64,000 bases of DNA from contig DASRGG010000036.1 in assembly GCA_035651155.1 (NCBI GenBank), positions 1 through 64,000 of the forward strand. The letters run 5' to 3'. Under the pieces are notes generated by a model that made no database searches, was not told the origin of the DNA, and saw only the letters and a list, made by a program, of their open reading frames with translations. Shown piece by piece: positions 31,023-39,197 of this stretch. The position numbers and the translations under genes were made by a program. The stretch comes from CF-39 sp035651155 (lineage in GTDB: Bacteria > Chloroflexota > Limnocylindria > P2-11E). Each line of letters opens with the position of its first letter. The first letter of the stretch is position 1.

Positions 31023-33053
31023 ATGCTAGGCGCGCTCGCGCTCGAGATGCTCGTCGTGGCGCGTCGACCCACCACCTGGATCGCGTGGTTCCTGCTCGTC
31101 GTGCCTCCGGTCGCGCTCGTGCGCGCCGATCTCGATAACCTGATCCGGCTTCCCTCGGACGAGGCCGCCTTCTTCATTTCGATCGCCCCGCTGCCCCTTA
31201 CTCTCGCCGGACTGTTGGTTGGCGCGCCCCTGCTCGCTCCAGCGCGAAGGCGCCGATTCGATCCAGTGTGGGTCCGTGACCCTTCGGGCGTACGCCTGGC
31301 GAACCAAGCGATGCTCGCTGGGGTCGCTGTCGCCTCGGCCGGACTGCTCGCTGCACTGGTGCTGTACATCCTGCTCGCGAATGTAAGCGGTGCGCGTGCG
31401 ATTGACATCGCGACGACTGCGTTGACCATCTGCGCGCCCGCGCTCGTCTTCGTCGTCACGCTGAGTGCGGTTGCAGGCATGCTGCTCGGAGAACTCTTCG
31501 CCGCGGCCGTGTTGACCGCCCTCGTGGCACTCACGGCATTCGCTCTACCGCAGTCGGTGCTCTTCCCCTGGACTGTGCTCGGCGGAGGCACCTATCACGA
31601 TCGATCGATCGGATTCGGTCCAGATGCCGCTATCGTCGTCGCACGCGCACTTCAATATCTTGGGATCGCTGCGGGTCTGGCCCTCGCGGGGACATGGTTG
31701 CTCGCACGGATCGATCGACGCAGCGCCGCGGGCGTCGCGGCGACCGCTCTGCTCGGCGTCGGGATCGTCATCGCCGTCTCGCCGAGCGCAGCCTTTGGTG
31801 CGCGCGCGAACACACTCGCGAACATCCCGAGCTGGCCGATCGTCGCGAAAGGTTCGGTCGTTCGGACACGCGGCGTGACCGTACGCCTCGATTGCAGCGC
31901 CGGCCGACTCGTCGGCTCGAGTGCGCTCGAGGTCGTCGACGCGGCGGGCACGCTGTGGCTCGGTCTGAATCCAGGACTGCGTGTGAACGGCGTGGAGCCG
32001 AAGAGGCTCGCGTGGAGACAGGATGACAGCGGCGCGATCGCGCTTGATGGCGTGCGGGCCGGCGATGTCGTGCATATCGACTACGAAGGATCGCTCGTTT
32101 TCCATCGAGATGACTATCAGCCGACACGCGCGGGCGTCGTACCGGCACGGGTCGTCGCACTTCCGATCGGAGGGTTCCTCTCGAGAGCGGTCTGCTTCCT
32201 GACGCGCGGCGGGGACTGGTATCCCCGTGCGATCGGCCCGGCGGAAGGCTCGGACGGCGTGCGCATCGGACGGCTGCGCTTCCAAGTCGACCAAGCTCTC
32301 ACCATGGTCGAACCGGCGACGAGTGAGCATGAGGGTGAGATCACGGACCCTTCGCCGTGCGCACTGGTGGCGATCGGCGCGGACGCGCAGGTGGACACGC
32401 CGCTGCGGCCAACGTCCGATGAGCAGGTGCAGTGGACGAGGCTACGGACCCACCTGCATGCGCTCGGCGTCGCGAGTGACGCCGAACCGATCTGGCTGCC
32501 GCTGCTCAGTGGGACCAGCGCCGGTCTGAACGCGGTGTGCATACCGGCGCACGGACTCCCGACGACGCTGGGTCCCTTCGCGAACCGGCTGATGGAGAAC
32601 CTCGCCGCCCAGATCGCGCTCCGTGGCCGACTCGTCATGGAAACGCGACCGGCGGTACGTGCGGAGCACTCGTCTACGCAGGAGAGCTCGGCGCGCGCGT
32701 TCCCGGCGCTGCTGCCCGCGTACCTTGAGGTGCTCACCGATGCCATTGCCGACACCCTTGAGCCAGACCTCGCGGATCTCGTCGCCCTGCGGCAGGAGGC
32801 GCTCACGTCCGATACGGCGGAGGGTCAACTGCTGATGCGCGGAGTGCTTCCGGGCAAGCCGACTTATCTCGCGGTGCTGGGGATTCACCGATACCGGGCT
32901 ATCAGCGGTGATACGGCACTTCAGAAGCTCACCGCCGCGTTGGCTGCAGCGTCCGCCGACGCTGTCCCCAGTCCTCAGATACTCGCGAGTGTCGTACAAA
33001 CCTTCCCCGCGGAGCAGCGAGAGGCGCTCGCGCCGCTTCTGGCGATCCACTGA
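31023..33053 (+). CDS. ABC-2-like permease fused to a degenerate M1-peptidase-like region
   Basis: A 676-residue protein. Residues 1-255 contain about six membrane segments (WIAWFLLVVPPVALV at 19; MLAGVAVASAGLLAALVLYILLA; LVFVVTLSAVAGMLLGELF). The remaining 420 residues are outside the membrane. Their first part (SSALEVVDAAGTLWLGLNPGLRVNGV, GDVVHIDYEGSL) resembles the N-terminal domain of M1 aminopeptidases, and the end (YRAISGDTALQKLTAALAAA) resembles an M1 helical domain. There is no HExxH: RLMENLAAQIALRG stands near the expected place. ABC permeases fused to M1 peptidases are known, mainly in larger proteins. I infer a non-catalytic binding domain that contacts the secreted protein or a peptide. 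Confidence 0.72.
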   Translation: MLGALALEMLVVARRPTTWIAWFLLVVPPVALVRADLDNLIRLPSDEAAFFISIAPLPLTLAGLLVGAPLLAPARRRRFDPVWVRDPSGVRLANQAMLAGVAVASAGLLAALVLYILLANVSGARAIDIATTALTICAPALVFVVTLSAVAGMLLGELFAAAVLTALVALTAFALPQSVLFPWTVLGGGTYHDRSIGFGPDAAIVVARALQYLGIAAGLALAGTWLLARIDRRSAAGVAATALLGVGIVIAVSPSAAFGARANTLANIPSWPIVAKGSVVRTRGVTVRLDCSAGRLVGSSALEVVDAAGTLWLGLNPGLRVNGVEPKRLAWRQDDSGAIALDGVRAGDVVHIDYEGSLVFHRDDYQPTRAGVVPARVVALPIGGFLSRAVCFLTRGGDWYPRAIGPAEGSDGVRIGRLRFQVDQALTMVEPATSEHEGEITDPSPCALVAIGADAQVDTPLRPTSDEQVQWTRLRTHLHALGVASDAEPIWLPLLSGTSAGLNAVCIPAHGLPTTLGPFANRLMENLAAQIALRGRLVMETRPAVRAEHSSTQESSARAFPALLPAYLEVLTDAIADTLEPDLADLVALRQEALTSDTAEGQLLMRGVLPGKPTYLAVLGIHRYRAISGDTALQKLTAALAAASADAVPSPQILASVVQTFPAEQREALAPLLAIH

Positions 33054-33064
33054 GCAGGCTGCAG

Positions 33065-33721
33065 GTGCGGCTCCTGCTCCGCGACGCGCAACTCACATTC
33101 GGCATTGCGATCCTCGGCGCCCCGCTGCTAGGCACCTCCCTCGCCGTGTGGTCCGTCTACGTGCCCGCCGAAAGTGCTGCTCGCTCCGTCGTCGCGACGA
33201 GCGCACTCGAGGTCTGCCTGCCGATGTTCATGGCGGTCGTAGCCGCTCGCGCCCTCGCCCGGGACATGGGAAGGGGAGTCGTCGAGTACATCGCCCTCCG
33301 GGGTCGCGGTTACCGCGTTCGGCTGGCGGCTCGTATGGCTATCCTGACGGTCGCCTGGGCAGTTGCCGTCGTCCCGGTCGTGCTGACGTCCGCGCCGAAC
33401 GATCGAGGCGATCTCGTGCTCGCGAACGCTGGCGGCAGTGCGGTCCTGGCGATGGCTAGCCTTCTCGCCGCGGCGGTCGCGCGCTCGGAGCTGCTCGGCG
33501 CGGTCCTCGCAGCGGCGTGGTGGATCGGCAGCTTGGCGTACGGCGCCGCGTTGCCACAGACGCTCCCATGGACGGCGCTTCACCTGTCGGCACGGACCGT
33601 GGGGATGTCCGATTGGTTCTCCATAAAGGAGATGCAGCTTCTTCTCGCGTCGACGCTGGCGGTGATCGCGTTGCTCGCGACGCCTCGGCTCGTGCGTGGC
33701 GCCGTGATTTCGCAGCCGTAA
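33065..33721 (+). CDS. Second permease subunit of the ECF-ABC module
   Basis: A 218-residue membrane protein with about six segments, including LTFGIAILGAPLLGTSLAVWSVYV, LEVCLPMFMAVVAARALA, MAILTVAWAVAVVPVVL and MQLLLASTLAVIALLATPRLV. The loop ARDMGRGVVEYIALRGRGYRVRLAARM is the kind of coupling helix seen in ABC-2 permeases. It would pair with the permease at 31023, which carries the extra domain. GTG start 11 bases after the previous stop. Last gene of the module; the IS element begins 270 bases further on. Confidence 0.75.
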   Translation: MRLLLRDAQLTFGIAILGAPLLGTSLAVWSVYVPAESAARSVVATSALEVCLPMFMAVVAARALARDMGRGVVEYIALRGRGYRVRLAARMAILTVAWAVAVVPVVLTSAPNDRGDLVLANAGGSAVLAMASLLAAAVARSELLGAVLAAAWWIGSLAYGAALPQTLPWTALHLSARTVGMSDWFSIKEMQLLLASTLAVIALLATPRLVRGAVISQP

Positions 33722-33787
33722 CCCCGTCCCGCACCACACGTCGTCGGTGTCCGCGCGGGGCCGACCCGCAGGGGCGTGCCTGGGCGC

Positions 33788-33991
33788 TTACGCTCGCGCG
33801 GCCTCGAGGGCGGTCGCGCGCTTCGCGACCTTTTCCCTGCGCGCCGTCGCGGCGGTCGGTGAGCCCTTCCAGAGAGCGAACGAGGCGAGCGCCGAGTCCG
33901 GGTCGATCGCGGGATGGGGGCCGCCCCATCGGAGGGCCTCTACCGCCGTCGCGAGAACGCGCGCTCCGTCAACCGCGACACGCTGCGAAGG
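33788..33991 (-). pseudogene. Possible 3' fragment of a small gene cut by the IS1202-like element
   Basis: A minus-strand frame with G/C-rich third positions that ends at 33788 and reads VDGARVLATAVEALRWGG, then IDPDSALASFALWKGSPTAATARR and a Lys/Arg/Ala-rich end. It begins at the IS junction with no start codon. Joining the flanks and dropping one 16-base repeat keeps the frame open to a GTG opposite the first codons of the ABC gene, giving about 83 residues. I do not recognise the product and the call is weak. Otherwise the gap 33722-33992 shows nothing. Confidence 0.25.
33976..33991. repeat. 16-base direct repeat flanking the IS, left copy
   Basis: CGACACGCTGCGAAGG, identical to 35428-35443 on the other side of the element, read as a target duplication. 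The length is unusually long for a transposon but is known in the IS1202 family. Confidence 0.85.
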
Positions 33992-33992
33992 C

Positions 33993-34043
33993 TGTCGTTG
34001 CTCTGAGATTTTGACCGGAAGCTGCTCAGCGACTTTGTCCATC
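33993..34043. repeat. Left terminal inverted repeat of the IS1202-like element
   Basis: Starts TGTCGTTGCTCTGAGA and ends near CTTTGTCCATC. It contains the transposase stop codon (TGA on the minus strand, 34042-34044). The outer 16 bases match the right end at 13 positions. Confidence 0.85.
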
Positions 34044-35349
34044 ACGCTGGCCGGGAGCGAGCGGCGATCATCGCACGTTTCGCCGCCGCGGGATGCCAGT
34101 CCTTGTAGCCCTTGCGCCAGGGCGAGGTCGCGCCCGGCGTGGGGAGCGGCTGCACGCTGGCGACGGGCGCACGGGTGTACCGCCGCGCGCGGATCTTGGG
34201 CGTCGTCGACGGGACGGCCGATCGCGCGAGCTGGCGTCCCCCGGCGTGCACGCTCCAGGAGCCGTCCACGTGCTGACGGACCTCGACCCGCTGGCCGGCC
34301 CAGCCCCAGTGCGTCGAGCGCGGCGGGAGCTGCCGTGGCGCGCCGTCGAGGCTGACCGTGTTGTCCTGCGCGACGACGCGGCTGTACTTGAAGCAGCAGA
34401 CGCTCTCGACCGTTTTGCCCTCGGGGAGCGCTCGCCACGCCGCTGTTGGATCCGCCGGCACCACAGCGAAGCGCGCGTTGTGGCGCGGCAGGTAGGTCAC
34501 GAGGAAGGCGTTGCCGGCCGCGATGGTGGTGACGCCCGCCAGGCGCAGCTCGGCCCTCAGGCGGTCCTGGAGCGTGTTCCAGAGGCGCTCGATACGCCCG
34601 CGGGCCTGGGGCGAGTTCGAGCGGATCAGCTCGACCCCGAGCTCGGCGAGCGCCCGTCCGAACTGAGTGGGCTCGCGTTCGCCGGCCAGCTCTTCCTCGA
34701 ACGTTTCGCGCTGGTCGGGCGTGATCCGGAAGATGCTGTGCTTGTCGCTGTACGCCGCCAGGGGCACGCCCTTGGTCGAGATCATGGTGCGCAGCAGCTC
34801 GAAGTACCCGGCTGCGTCCTCCTGCTCGCGGAAGACCGCGCAGATGACGTCGCCGGTGGCGTCGTCGATGATCGCCTGGAGCGTGGCGTACGGACGCTCG
34901 TCGCCGAACCAGCCCTCGCGCGAGCCGTCGAGCTGCACGAGCATGCCCGCCGCCGATCGGCGCTCGCGCCGCCGGCGGTAGCGCGCCCGGGTGTGCTTGC
35001 GCGGGCTCTTGAGGCCGGCGGCACGCAGGACGCGCTGCACGCTCGCGCGCGAGACAGAGATGCCCTCGCGCTCGGCGAGCAGCTCCGTGAGGTGGCTGTC
35101 GTTGATCCCGGCGTACGTCGTCTTGGCCAGCGCGACGATGCGCGACGCCACCGCCGGGTCGAGCGCGTGGGCAGGTCGGCGCCCCGTGTTGCCGTGGATG
35201 AGAGCTGCGGGCCCCGAGCGCTCGAGGCAGGTCCGCAGACGCCGGATGGTCCGCTCGGAGACGCCCAGGAGGAGGGCCGCGTCAGCGACGGTGACCTTGC
35301 CCGCGATGACCCTGGTGAGCACGAGGGCGCGAGGTGGGGACTGAGCCAT
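34042..35349 (-). CDS. DDE transposase, ISNCY/IS1202 type
   Basis: A 435-residue transposase. It opens with MAQSPPRALVLTRVIAGKVTVADAALLLGVSERTIRRL, a helix-turn-helix, and a second one with SRASVQRVLRAAGLKSPRKH. The catalytic domain carries the DDE residues in MLVQLDGSREGWFGDERP, LAAYSDKHSIF and ARGRIERLWNTLQDRL. A C-terminal region of basic beta strands follows. The frame continues upstream to 35433, beyond the element end, so I use the ATG at 35349, preceded by AAGGGA. No frameshift or stop is seen; the element may be active. Confidence 0.93.
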   Translation of the reverse strand: MAQSPPRALVLTRVIAGKVTVADAALLLGVSERTIRRLRTCLERSGPAALIHGNTGRRPAHALDPAVASRIVALAKTTYAGINDSHLTELLAEREGISVSRASVQRVLRAAGLKSPRKHTRARYRRRRERRSAAGMLVQLDGSREGWFGDERPYATLQAIIDDATGDVICAVFREQEDAAGYFELLRTMISTKGVPLAAYSDKHSIFRITPDQRETFEEELAGEREPTQFGRALAELGVELIRSNSPQARGRIERLWNTLQDRLRAELRLAGVTTIAAGNAFLVTYLPRHNARFAVVPADPTAAWRALPEGKTVESVCCFKYSRVVAQDNTVSLDGAPRQLPPRSTHWGWAGQRVEVRQHVDGSWSVHAGGRQLARSAVPSTTPKIRARRYTRAPVASVQPLPTPGATSPWRKGYKDWHPAAAKRAMIAARSRPA

Positions 35350-35375
35350 GTTCTGTTCATCCCTTCCCTCCCCTG

Positions 35376-35427
35376 GATGGACAGAATCACGGAGCAGTTC
35401 CCCGGTCAAAGTCTCGGAGCAGCAACA
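35376..35427. repeat. Right terminal inverted repeat of the IS1202-like element
   Basis: Reverse complement begins TGTTGCTGCTCCGAGA and continues ACTTTGACCGGGGAACTG, ending CTGTCCATC, matching the left end with one base inserted. It lies just upstream of the transposase start. Confidence 0.85.
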
Positions 35428-35443
35428 CGACACGCTGCGAAGG
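35428..35443. repeat. 16-base direct repeat flanking the IS, right copy
   Basis: CGACACGCTGCGAAGG, identical to the left copy at 33976-33991. The bases outside the two copies differ (G before the left copy, A before the right one), which defines the repeat length as 16. Confidence 0.85.
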
Positions 35444-35471
35444 TGATGGACGCGCCCATAGACTTTCGCCG

Positions 35472-36404
35472 GTGATCCGGGTCGAGGACCTCACCAAGCG
35501 CTACCGGAAGGCCGATCGCGACGCCGTGGACGGCATCACTTTCGAGGTGCGGGCGGGCGAGTTCTTCGCGCTCCTCGGCCCGAACGGCGCGGGCAAGACG
35601 ACGACGATCTCGATCCTCACGACGACCCTCGCGCCCACCGCGGGACGCGCGACGATCGACGGCCGCGACGTCGTCCGCGAGGCGAGCGCGGTGCGGCGGT
35701 CCGTCGGCATCATCTTCCAGAAGCCCAGCCTCGACATGAACCTCACGGCCGAGGAGAACGTGCGCTTCCACGCGATCCTCTACGGCCTCTACCCGTACGC
35801 GCCGACGTTCGCGCTCATGCCGCGCGCCTATCGGGACCAGGTCCGCGAGCTCGCGGGCCTGCTCGGCATCACCGAGGACATCCACACGCCGGTGCGCACG
35901 TTCTCGGGCGGCATGCGGCGGAAGCTCGAGATCGTGCGCAGCCTGATCCATCGACCGAAGGTCCTCTTCCTGGACGAGCCGACGGCGGGGCTCGACGTCC
36001 CGAGCCGCCGCACGCTCTGGGACTACCTGCGGACGATCCGGCGCGAAGCGGGTACGACCGTCTTCCTCACGACCCACTACCTCGAGGAGGCCGAGGAGGC
36101 CGACCACATCTGCATCATCGACCGGGGCCGCATCGTGTCCTTCGGCACGCCGACGGACATCAAGAAGGACCTCGTCCAGGAGTACGTGATCGTCGACGCC
36201 GACGATCGGCGCCGTCTCCGCGACGAGCTCGCGCGGCTCGAGCTCCCGATCGACGGTGAGGGTCCGTTCCGGATCCTGCTGGCCGGTCGAGGCGTGCATC
36301 CGGTGCTCAGGTCGATCGACACGCCGCTCTCGCTCGTCCGCACGCACGCGCCGACGCTCGAGGACGCGTATCTCGAGATCGTCACGCCGAGGAGCGAGGA
36401 ATGA
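35472..36404 (+). CDS. ABC exporter ATP-binding protein, DrrA-like
   Basis: A 310-residue ATPase of the DrrA/NodI class. Walker A GPNGAGKTTTI, Q loop VGIIFQKPSLD, signature FSGGMRRKLEIVRSL, Walker B VLFLDEPTAGLD, H loop FLTTHYLEEAEE, and a C-terminal domain ending THAPTLEDAYLEIV. Members drive efflux of lipids, drugs or polyketides through an ABC-2 permease, encoded here by the next gene, which it overlaps by ATGA. I use the GTG at 35472; no longer frame with a plausible start fits. The IS ends 44 bases upstream, so its native promoter has probably been displaced. Confidence 0.93.
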   Translation: MIRVEDLTKRYRKADRDAVDGITFEVRAGEFFALLGPNGAGKTTTISILTTTLAPTAGRATIDGRDVVREASAVRRSVGIIFQKPSLDMNLTAEENVRFHAILYGLYPYAPTFALMPRAYRDQVRELAGLLGITEDIHTPVRTFSGGMRRKLEIVRSLIHRPKVLFLDEPTAGLDVPSRRTLWDYLRTIRREAGTTVFLTTHYLEEAEEADHICIIDRGRIVSFGTPTDIKKDLVQEYVIVDADDRRRLRDELARLELPIDGEGPFRILLAGRGVHPVLRSIDTPLSLVRTHAPTLEDAYLEIVTPRSEE

Positions 36405-37171
36405 CCGAGCTCTCCGCGGTCCTGACACTCGCGCACCGCGACCTCGTCAAGCTGCTGCGCGATCGCACGCGGATCATCGCCGACTTCTCGTTCCCGCTGA
36501 TCTTCATCGGCATCCTCGGCACCAGCCTGCAGGCGGGCTTCGGGAACGCCGCGGGCATCGACCTGCTCCAGTTCGTCTTCACCGGAGTCCTCGCGCAGAC
36601 CGTGTGGCAGTCGGGGGCGATGGGGATGATCTCGCTCCTCGCCGACCGCGAGCAGGACTTCAGCCAGGAGATCTTCGTCTCGCCCATCTCCCGCTACTCG
36701 ATCATCTTCGGCAAGATCCTGGGCGAGTCACTGGTGGCGATGCCGCAGGCGATCGCCATCCTCGTCTTCGGCTTCCTCCTCGGCGTGCGCTTCTCGGTCC
36801 CGATGCTCCTCGAGCTCGTCGTCGCGGCGCTCCTCATCGCCGTGTCCGGCGGCGCCTTCGGCGTCCTCGTCCTCTCGCGGCTGGAGAATCAGCGCCAGAC
36901 GAACCAGATCTTCCCGTTCGTGATGCTCCCGCAGTTCTTCCTCGCGGGCATCTTCAACCCGATCGGCGACCTTCCGTGGTATCTCGACATCCTCTCGAAG
37001 ATCGCGCCGATGCGGTACGCGGTCGACCTCGTCCGCGACGTCTTCTACGCCGGCGGACCGTCGATCCCGCTCGCCGACCTGCCGACCAACCTCGGCATCA
37101 TCGCGGCCGAGTTCGCGGTCTTCATGGTCGTCGGCACCGCGGGATTCGTGCGTGCGGAGCGCAACCGCTAA
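36401..37171 (+). CDS. ABC-2 type permease, DrrB-like
   Basis: A 256-residue membrane protein with six segments, including IIADFSFPLIFIGILGTSLQAG, LVAMPQAIAILVFGFLLGV, LLELVVAALLIAVSGGAFGVLVL and NLGIIAAEFAVFMVVGTAGFV. The stretch QRQTNQIFPFVMLPQFFLAGIFNPIGDLPWYLDILSKIAPMRYAVD is the classic ABC-2 signature. It forms the membrane part of the exporter with the upstream ATPase. ATGA overlap at the start indicates coupling. Confidence 0.92.
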   Translation: MTELSAVLTLAHRDLVKLLRDRTRIIADFSFPLIFIGILGTSLQAGFGNAAGIDLLQFVFTGVLAQTVWQSGAMGMISLLADREQDFSQEIFVSPISRYSIIFGKILGESLVAMPQAIAILVFGFLLGVRFSVPMLLELVVAALLIAVSGGAFGVLVLSRLENQRQTNQIFPFVMLPQFFLAGIFNPIGDLPWYLDILSKIAPMRYAVDLVRDVFYAGGPSIPLADLPTNLGIIAAEFAVFMVVGTAGFVRAERNR

Positions 37172-37222
37172 GACGCGCTCCCCGACGCGCTCGTCGCTCG
37201 ACCGTGTCCGTAGAATCGTCGT

Positions 37223-37441
37223 GTGACCGTACGCAAGACCGTCCGCAAGACCCTCCGGACCATCGACGCCGCGTTCCGCGACGGAAGCCGAGCGCGCGAC
37301 GCGCACACCAGCCCGCAATTCCGCCAGGACGTGCAGAGGGATCGTCGGAGCACGCTGCGGAGGTTCGACACGGTCGAGCACGCGCTCGAGGACCGCGCGA
37401 AGATCGAGAAGTCGAAGGGCGCGAAGGCGAAGAAGAAATAG
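37223..37441 (+). CDS. Small basic protein of unknown function
   Basis: A 72-residue, strongly charged protein: MTVRKTVRKTLRTIDAAFRDGSRARDAH, a middle RRSTLRRFDTVEHALEDRAKI and a lysine-rich end KSKGAKAKKK. It looks fully helical and soluble, perhaps nucleic-acid or membrane-surface binding. No family is recognised. GTG start 51 bases after the permease and 17 bases before the next gene, so it may belong to either transcript. Confidence 0.5.
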   Translation: MTVRKTVRKTLRTIDAAFRDGSRARDAHTSPQFRQDVQRDRRSTLRRFDTVEHALEDRAKIEKSKGAKAKKK

Positions 37442-37458
37442 ACGCGCGCGCCGAGCGC

Positions 37459-38319
37459 GTGGTCTATCGCACCATCCGCGCCGACGAGTTCCCCGCCGCG
37501 GCCGACCTGTTCTTCGACGCCCTCGCCGATCTGACCACGCGGCTCAACATGCCCGCGCCGCGCCGCGACCCGGGTCTCGTCGCGGAGGGCTATCGCTACG
37601 TCGGGCGCACCGGGATCTTTCGCGTCGCTTCCGTCGACGATCGGCTCGTCGCGCTCGCCTGCGCCATCGTCCGCGACGGCGTCTGGTTCCTCTCGGGTTT
37701 CTGGACGGATCCGGCGCTGCGCCTCCAGCGCATCGGCGGGCCGCTGCTGCGCGAGGTCTGGGACGAGGGACGGCGGATGGGCGCGGGCTCCTTCTTCGTG
37801 TGGTCGTCCCCGGACTTCGCGGCGATCGCGACGTACATGAAGCTCGGCATGCTTCCCGGAACGCAGCTCTTCGCCTTCGCCAGGCCGGCGCGCTCGAGCG
37901 CGGGCGATGAGGGCCTGCGCACGGAGCCGCTGTCGCCGGAGCGCGTGCGCGCTCTCGACCTCGCGCTCGTCGGCGTGCGACGCGACGGCGACCACGGCTA
38001 CTGGCTCGATCGCGCCGGCGCGCGCGGTCGTGTGGTGACCGCGGGTCGCGACGTGGTCGGCTACTACTACGTCCACGACGGCACGATCGGCCCGGTGGGC
38101 TGGGCGAGCGACGATGCCGGCGAGGCCGTGCTGCGGCTCGCGATCGCCGACGCGGGCGACGGCCGGGAGGTCCAGCTCACGGCTCCGGGCATGAATCACA
38201 CGGCGATACGGGTCGCGCTCGCGTCCGGTCTGCGTCTCGTCCGCACGTCCCACCTGCTGTGGACCGAGCCGGTCGGTGCGATGGACCGATATCTGCCGTC
38301 CGGACCGCTGCTCTTCTGA
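37459..38319 (+). CDS. GNAT-type acetyltransferase, two-domain
   Basis: A 286-residue protein with two acetyltransferase-like halves. The first (residues 1-155) has VVYRTIRADEFPAAADLFFDALADL, FLSGFWTDPALRLQRIGGPLLREVWDEG and VWSSPDFAAIATYMKLGMLPG. The second (about 170-286) has GRVVTAGRDVVGYYYVHDG and MNHTAIRVALASGLRLVRTSHLLW, a weaker repeat of the fold. Double-GNAT proteins are common in this kind of genome and of unknown substrate. GTG start at 37459; the long upstream frame is antisense to the exporter genes and was dropped. Confidence 0.82.
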   Translation: MVYRTIRADEFPAAADLFFDALADLTTRLNMPAPRRDPGLVAEGYRYVGRTGIFRVASVDDRLVALACAIVRDGVWFLSGFWTDPALRLQRIGGPLLREVWDEGRRMGAGSFFVWSSPDFAAIATYMKLGMLPGTQLFAFARPARSSAGDEGLRTEPLSPERVRALDLALVGVRRDGDHGYWLDRAGARGRVVTAGRDVVGYYYVHDGTIGPVGWASDDAGEAVLRLAIADAGDGREVQLTAPGMNHTAIRVALASGLRLVRTSHLLWTEPVGAMDRYLPSGPLLF

Positions 38320-38360
38320 CCCGCCGCTAGGCCAGGCGGCGCGCGCGTCCGCGGGCCGTG

Positions 38361-39197
38361 CTAGACGGGCGTCCCGGTGAGGAAGAAGAGGACGCGCGCG
38401 CTGATCTCGCCCGCGAGCGCGGTGCCGAGACCGACGTACAGCAGGCCTGTCGAAGACTGCGTGTTCATCCGCGCCGTCCACCAGCCGCCGAGCGCGACGC
38501 CCAACGTCATGAGCAGTCCGACGCCGATGCGGATGCCGATCGCGACGGTGAGGCCGACCTCCGTGGTCGCGCCGGCGAGGTCGCCGCGCGCGAACGAGAC
38601 CGCGACGACGCCGATCTGGAGCACGACCGCGGCCACGACGACGAGCGCGGCCGACCGCAGCGGCACGGGGCTCAGCTTCGGCGTCACGAGATACCAGTGA
38701 CCGAGCAGCATGGCCGCATCCGATCCGCCGAGCGCGAGGGCGCCGAGGGGCAGCGCGAGGAGCGCGAACAGGTCGAACGGCGCCTGCGTCGGACGGGCGA
38801 TCGCCGCGATCTCGAGCGTCGCGACCCCGACGACGACGGTGAGCGCGCCGGCGACGCCGCGCAGATCCTTCACGGGCACGAACGTGAGGGCGAACTGGAT
38901 GATAGCGAGCACCAGGAACACGACGAGCGCCTGACCGAAGGAGCCGAGCGGTCCCGGGTCGAGCCCGACGGTCCCTAGGTCGCGCGGGATGATCGTCGGG
39001 ATGAGGCCGACGGCGGCCGCGGCGCAGACCGCATCGACGCCGGCGGTGAGCTTCAGGAAGCCGCCCGGCGCGAGGCCGCGCCGATCGAGGAGCCAGACCA
39101 GGAACGCGCCGCCGCTCGCGAGCTCCACGAGCACGATCGCGAGGACGAGCGGCAGCGTCACGATGGGATTCCCGGCGGCGAGAGGGGCGGCGTTCAT
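38361..39197 (-). CDS. Polytopic membrane protein of unknown function
   Basis: A 278-residue protein with about eight membrane segments, from LPLVLAIVLVELASGGAFLVWLL to GLLYVGLGTALAGEISARVLFFL. A conserved-looking short motif GGSDAAMLLGHWYLVTPKLS lies in the fifth loop, with a His and Trp that might bind a cofactor such as heme or a quinone. I recall similar proteins beside respiratory genes but cannot name the family. The ATG overlaps the next gene's stop region as ATGA with the deacetylase downstream-encoded at 39194 (upstream in transcription). Confidence 0.72.
   Translation of the reverse strand: MNAAPLAAGNPIVTLPLVLAIVLVELASGGAFLVWLLDRRGLAPGGFLKLTAGVDAVCAAAAVGLIPTIIPRDLGTVGLDPGPLGSFGQALVVFLVLAIIQFALTFVPVKDLRGVAGALTVVVGVATLEIAAIARPTQAPFDLFALLALPLGALALGGSDAAMLLGHWYLVTPKLSPVPLRSAALVVVAAVVLQIGVVAVSFARGDLAGATTEVGLTVAIGIRIGVGLLMTLGVALGGWWTARMNTQSSTGLLYVGLGTALAGEISARVLFFLTGTPV

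Larger units (their letters stand above)
33992..35427 (-). mobile_element. IS1202/ISNCY-like insertion sequence
   Basis: About 1436 bases, with one transposase gene. The ends match over about 50 bases: TGTCGTTGCTCTGAGA... at 33993-34043 and, as reverse complement, TGTTGCTGCTCCGAGA... at 35427-35376, both running through TTTGACCGG and TGTCCATC with one gap. A 16-base direct repeat flanks the element. The right end lies 44 bases before the start of a DrrA-like ABC ATPase gene, so the insertion probably changed that gene's promoter. Confidence 0.88.

Noticed and set aside
34093..35475. A 460-codon plus-strand frame covering the IS.
   Set aside because: Antisense to the transposase with clear DDE motifs and running through both inverted repeats.
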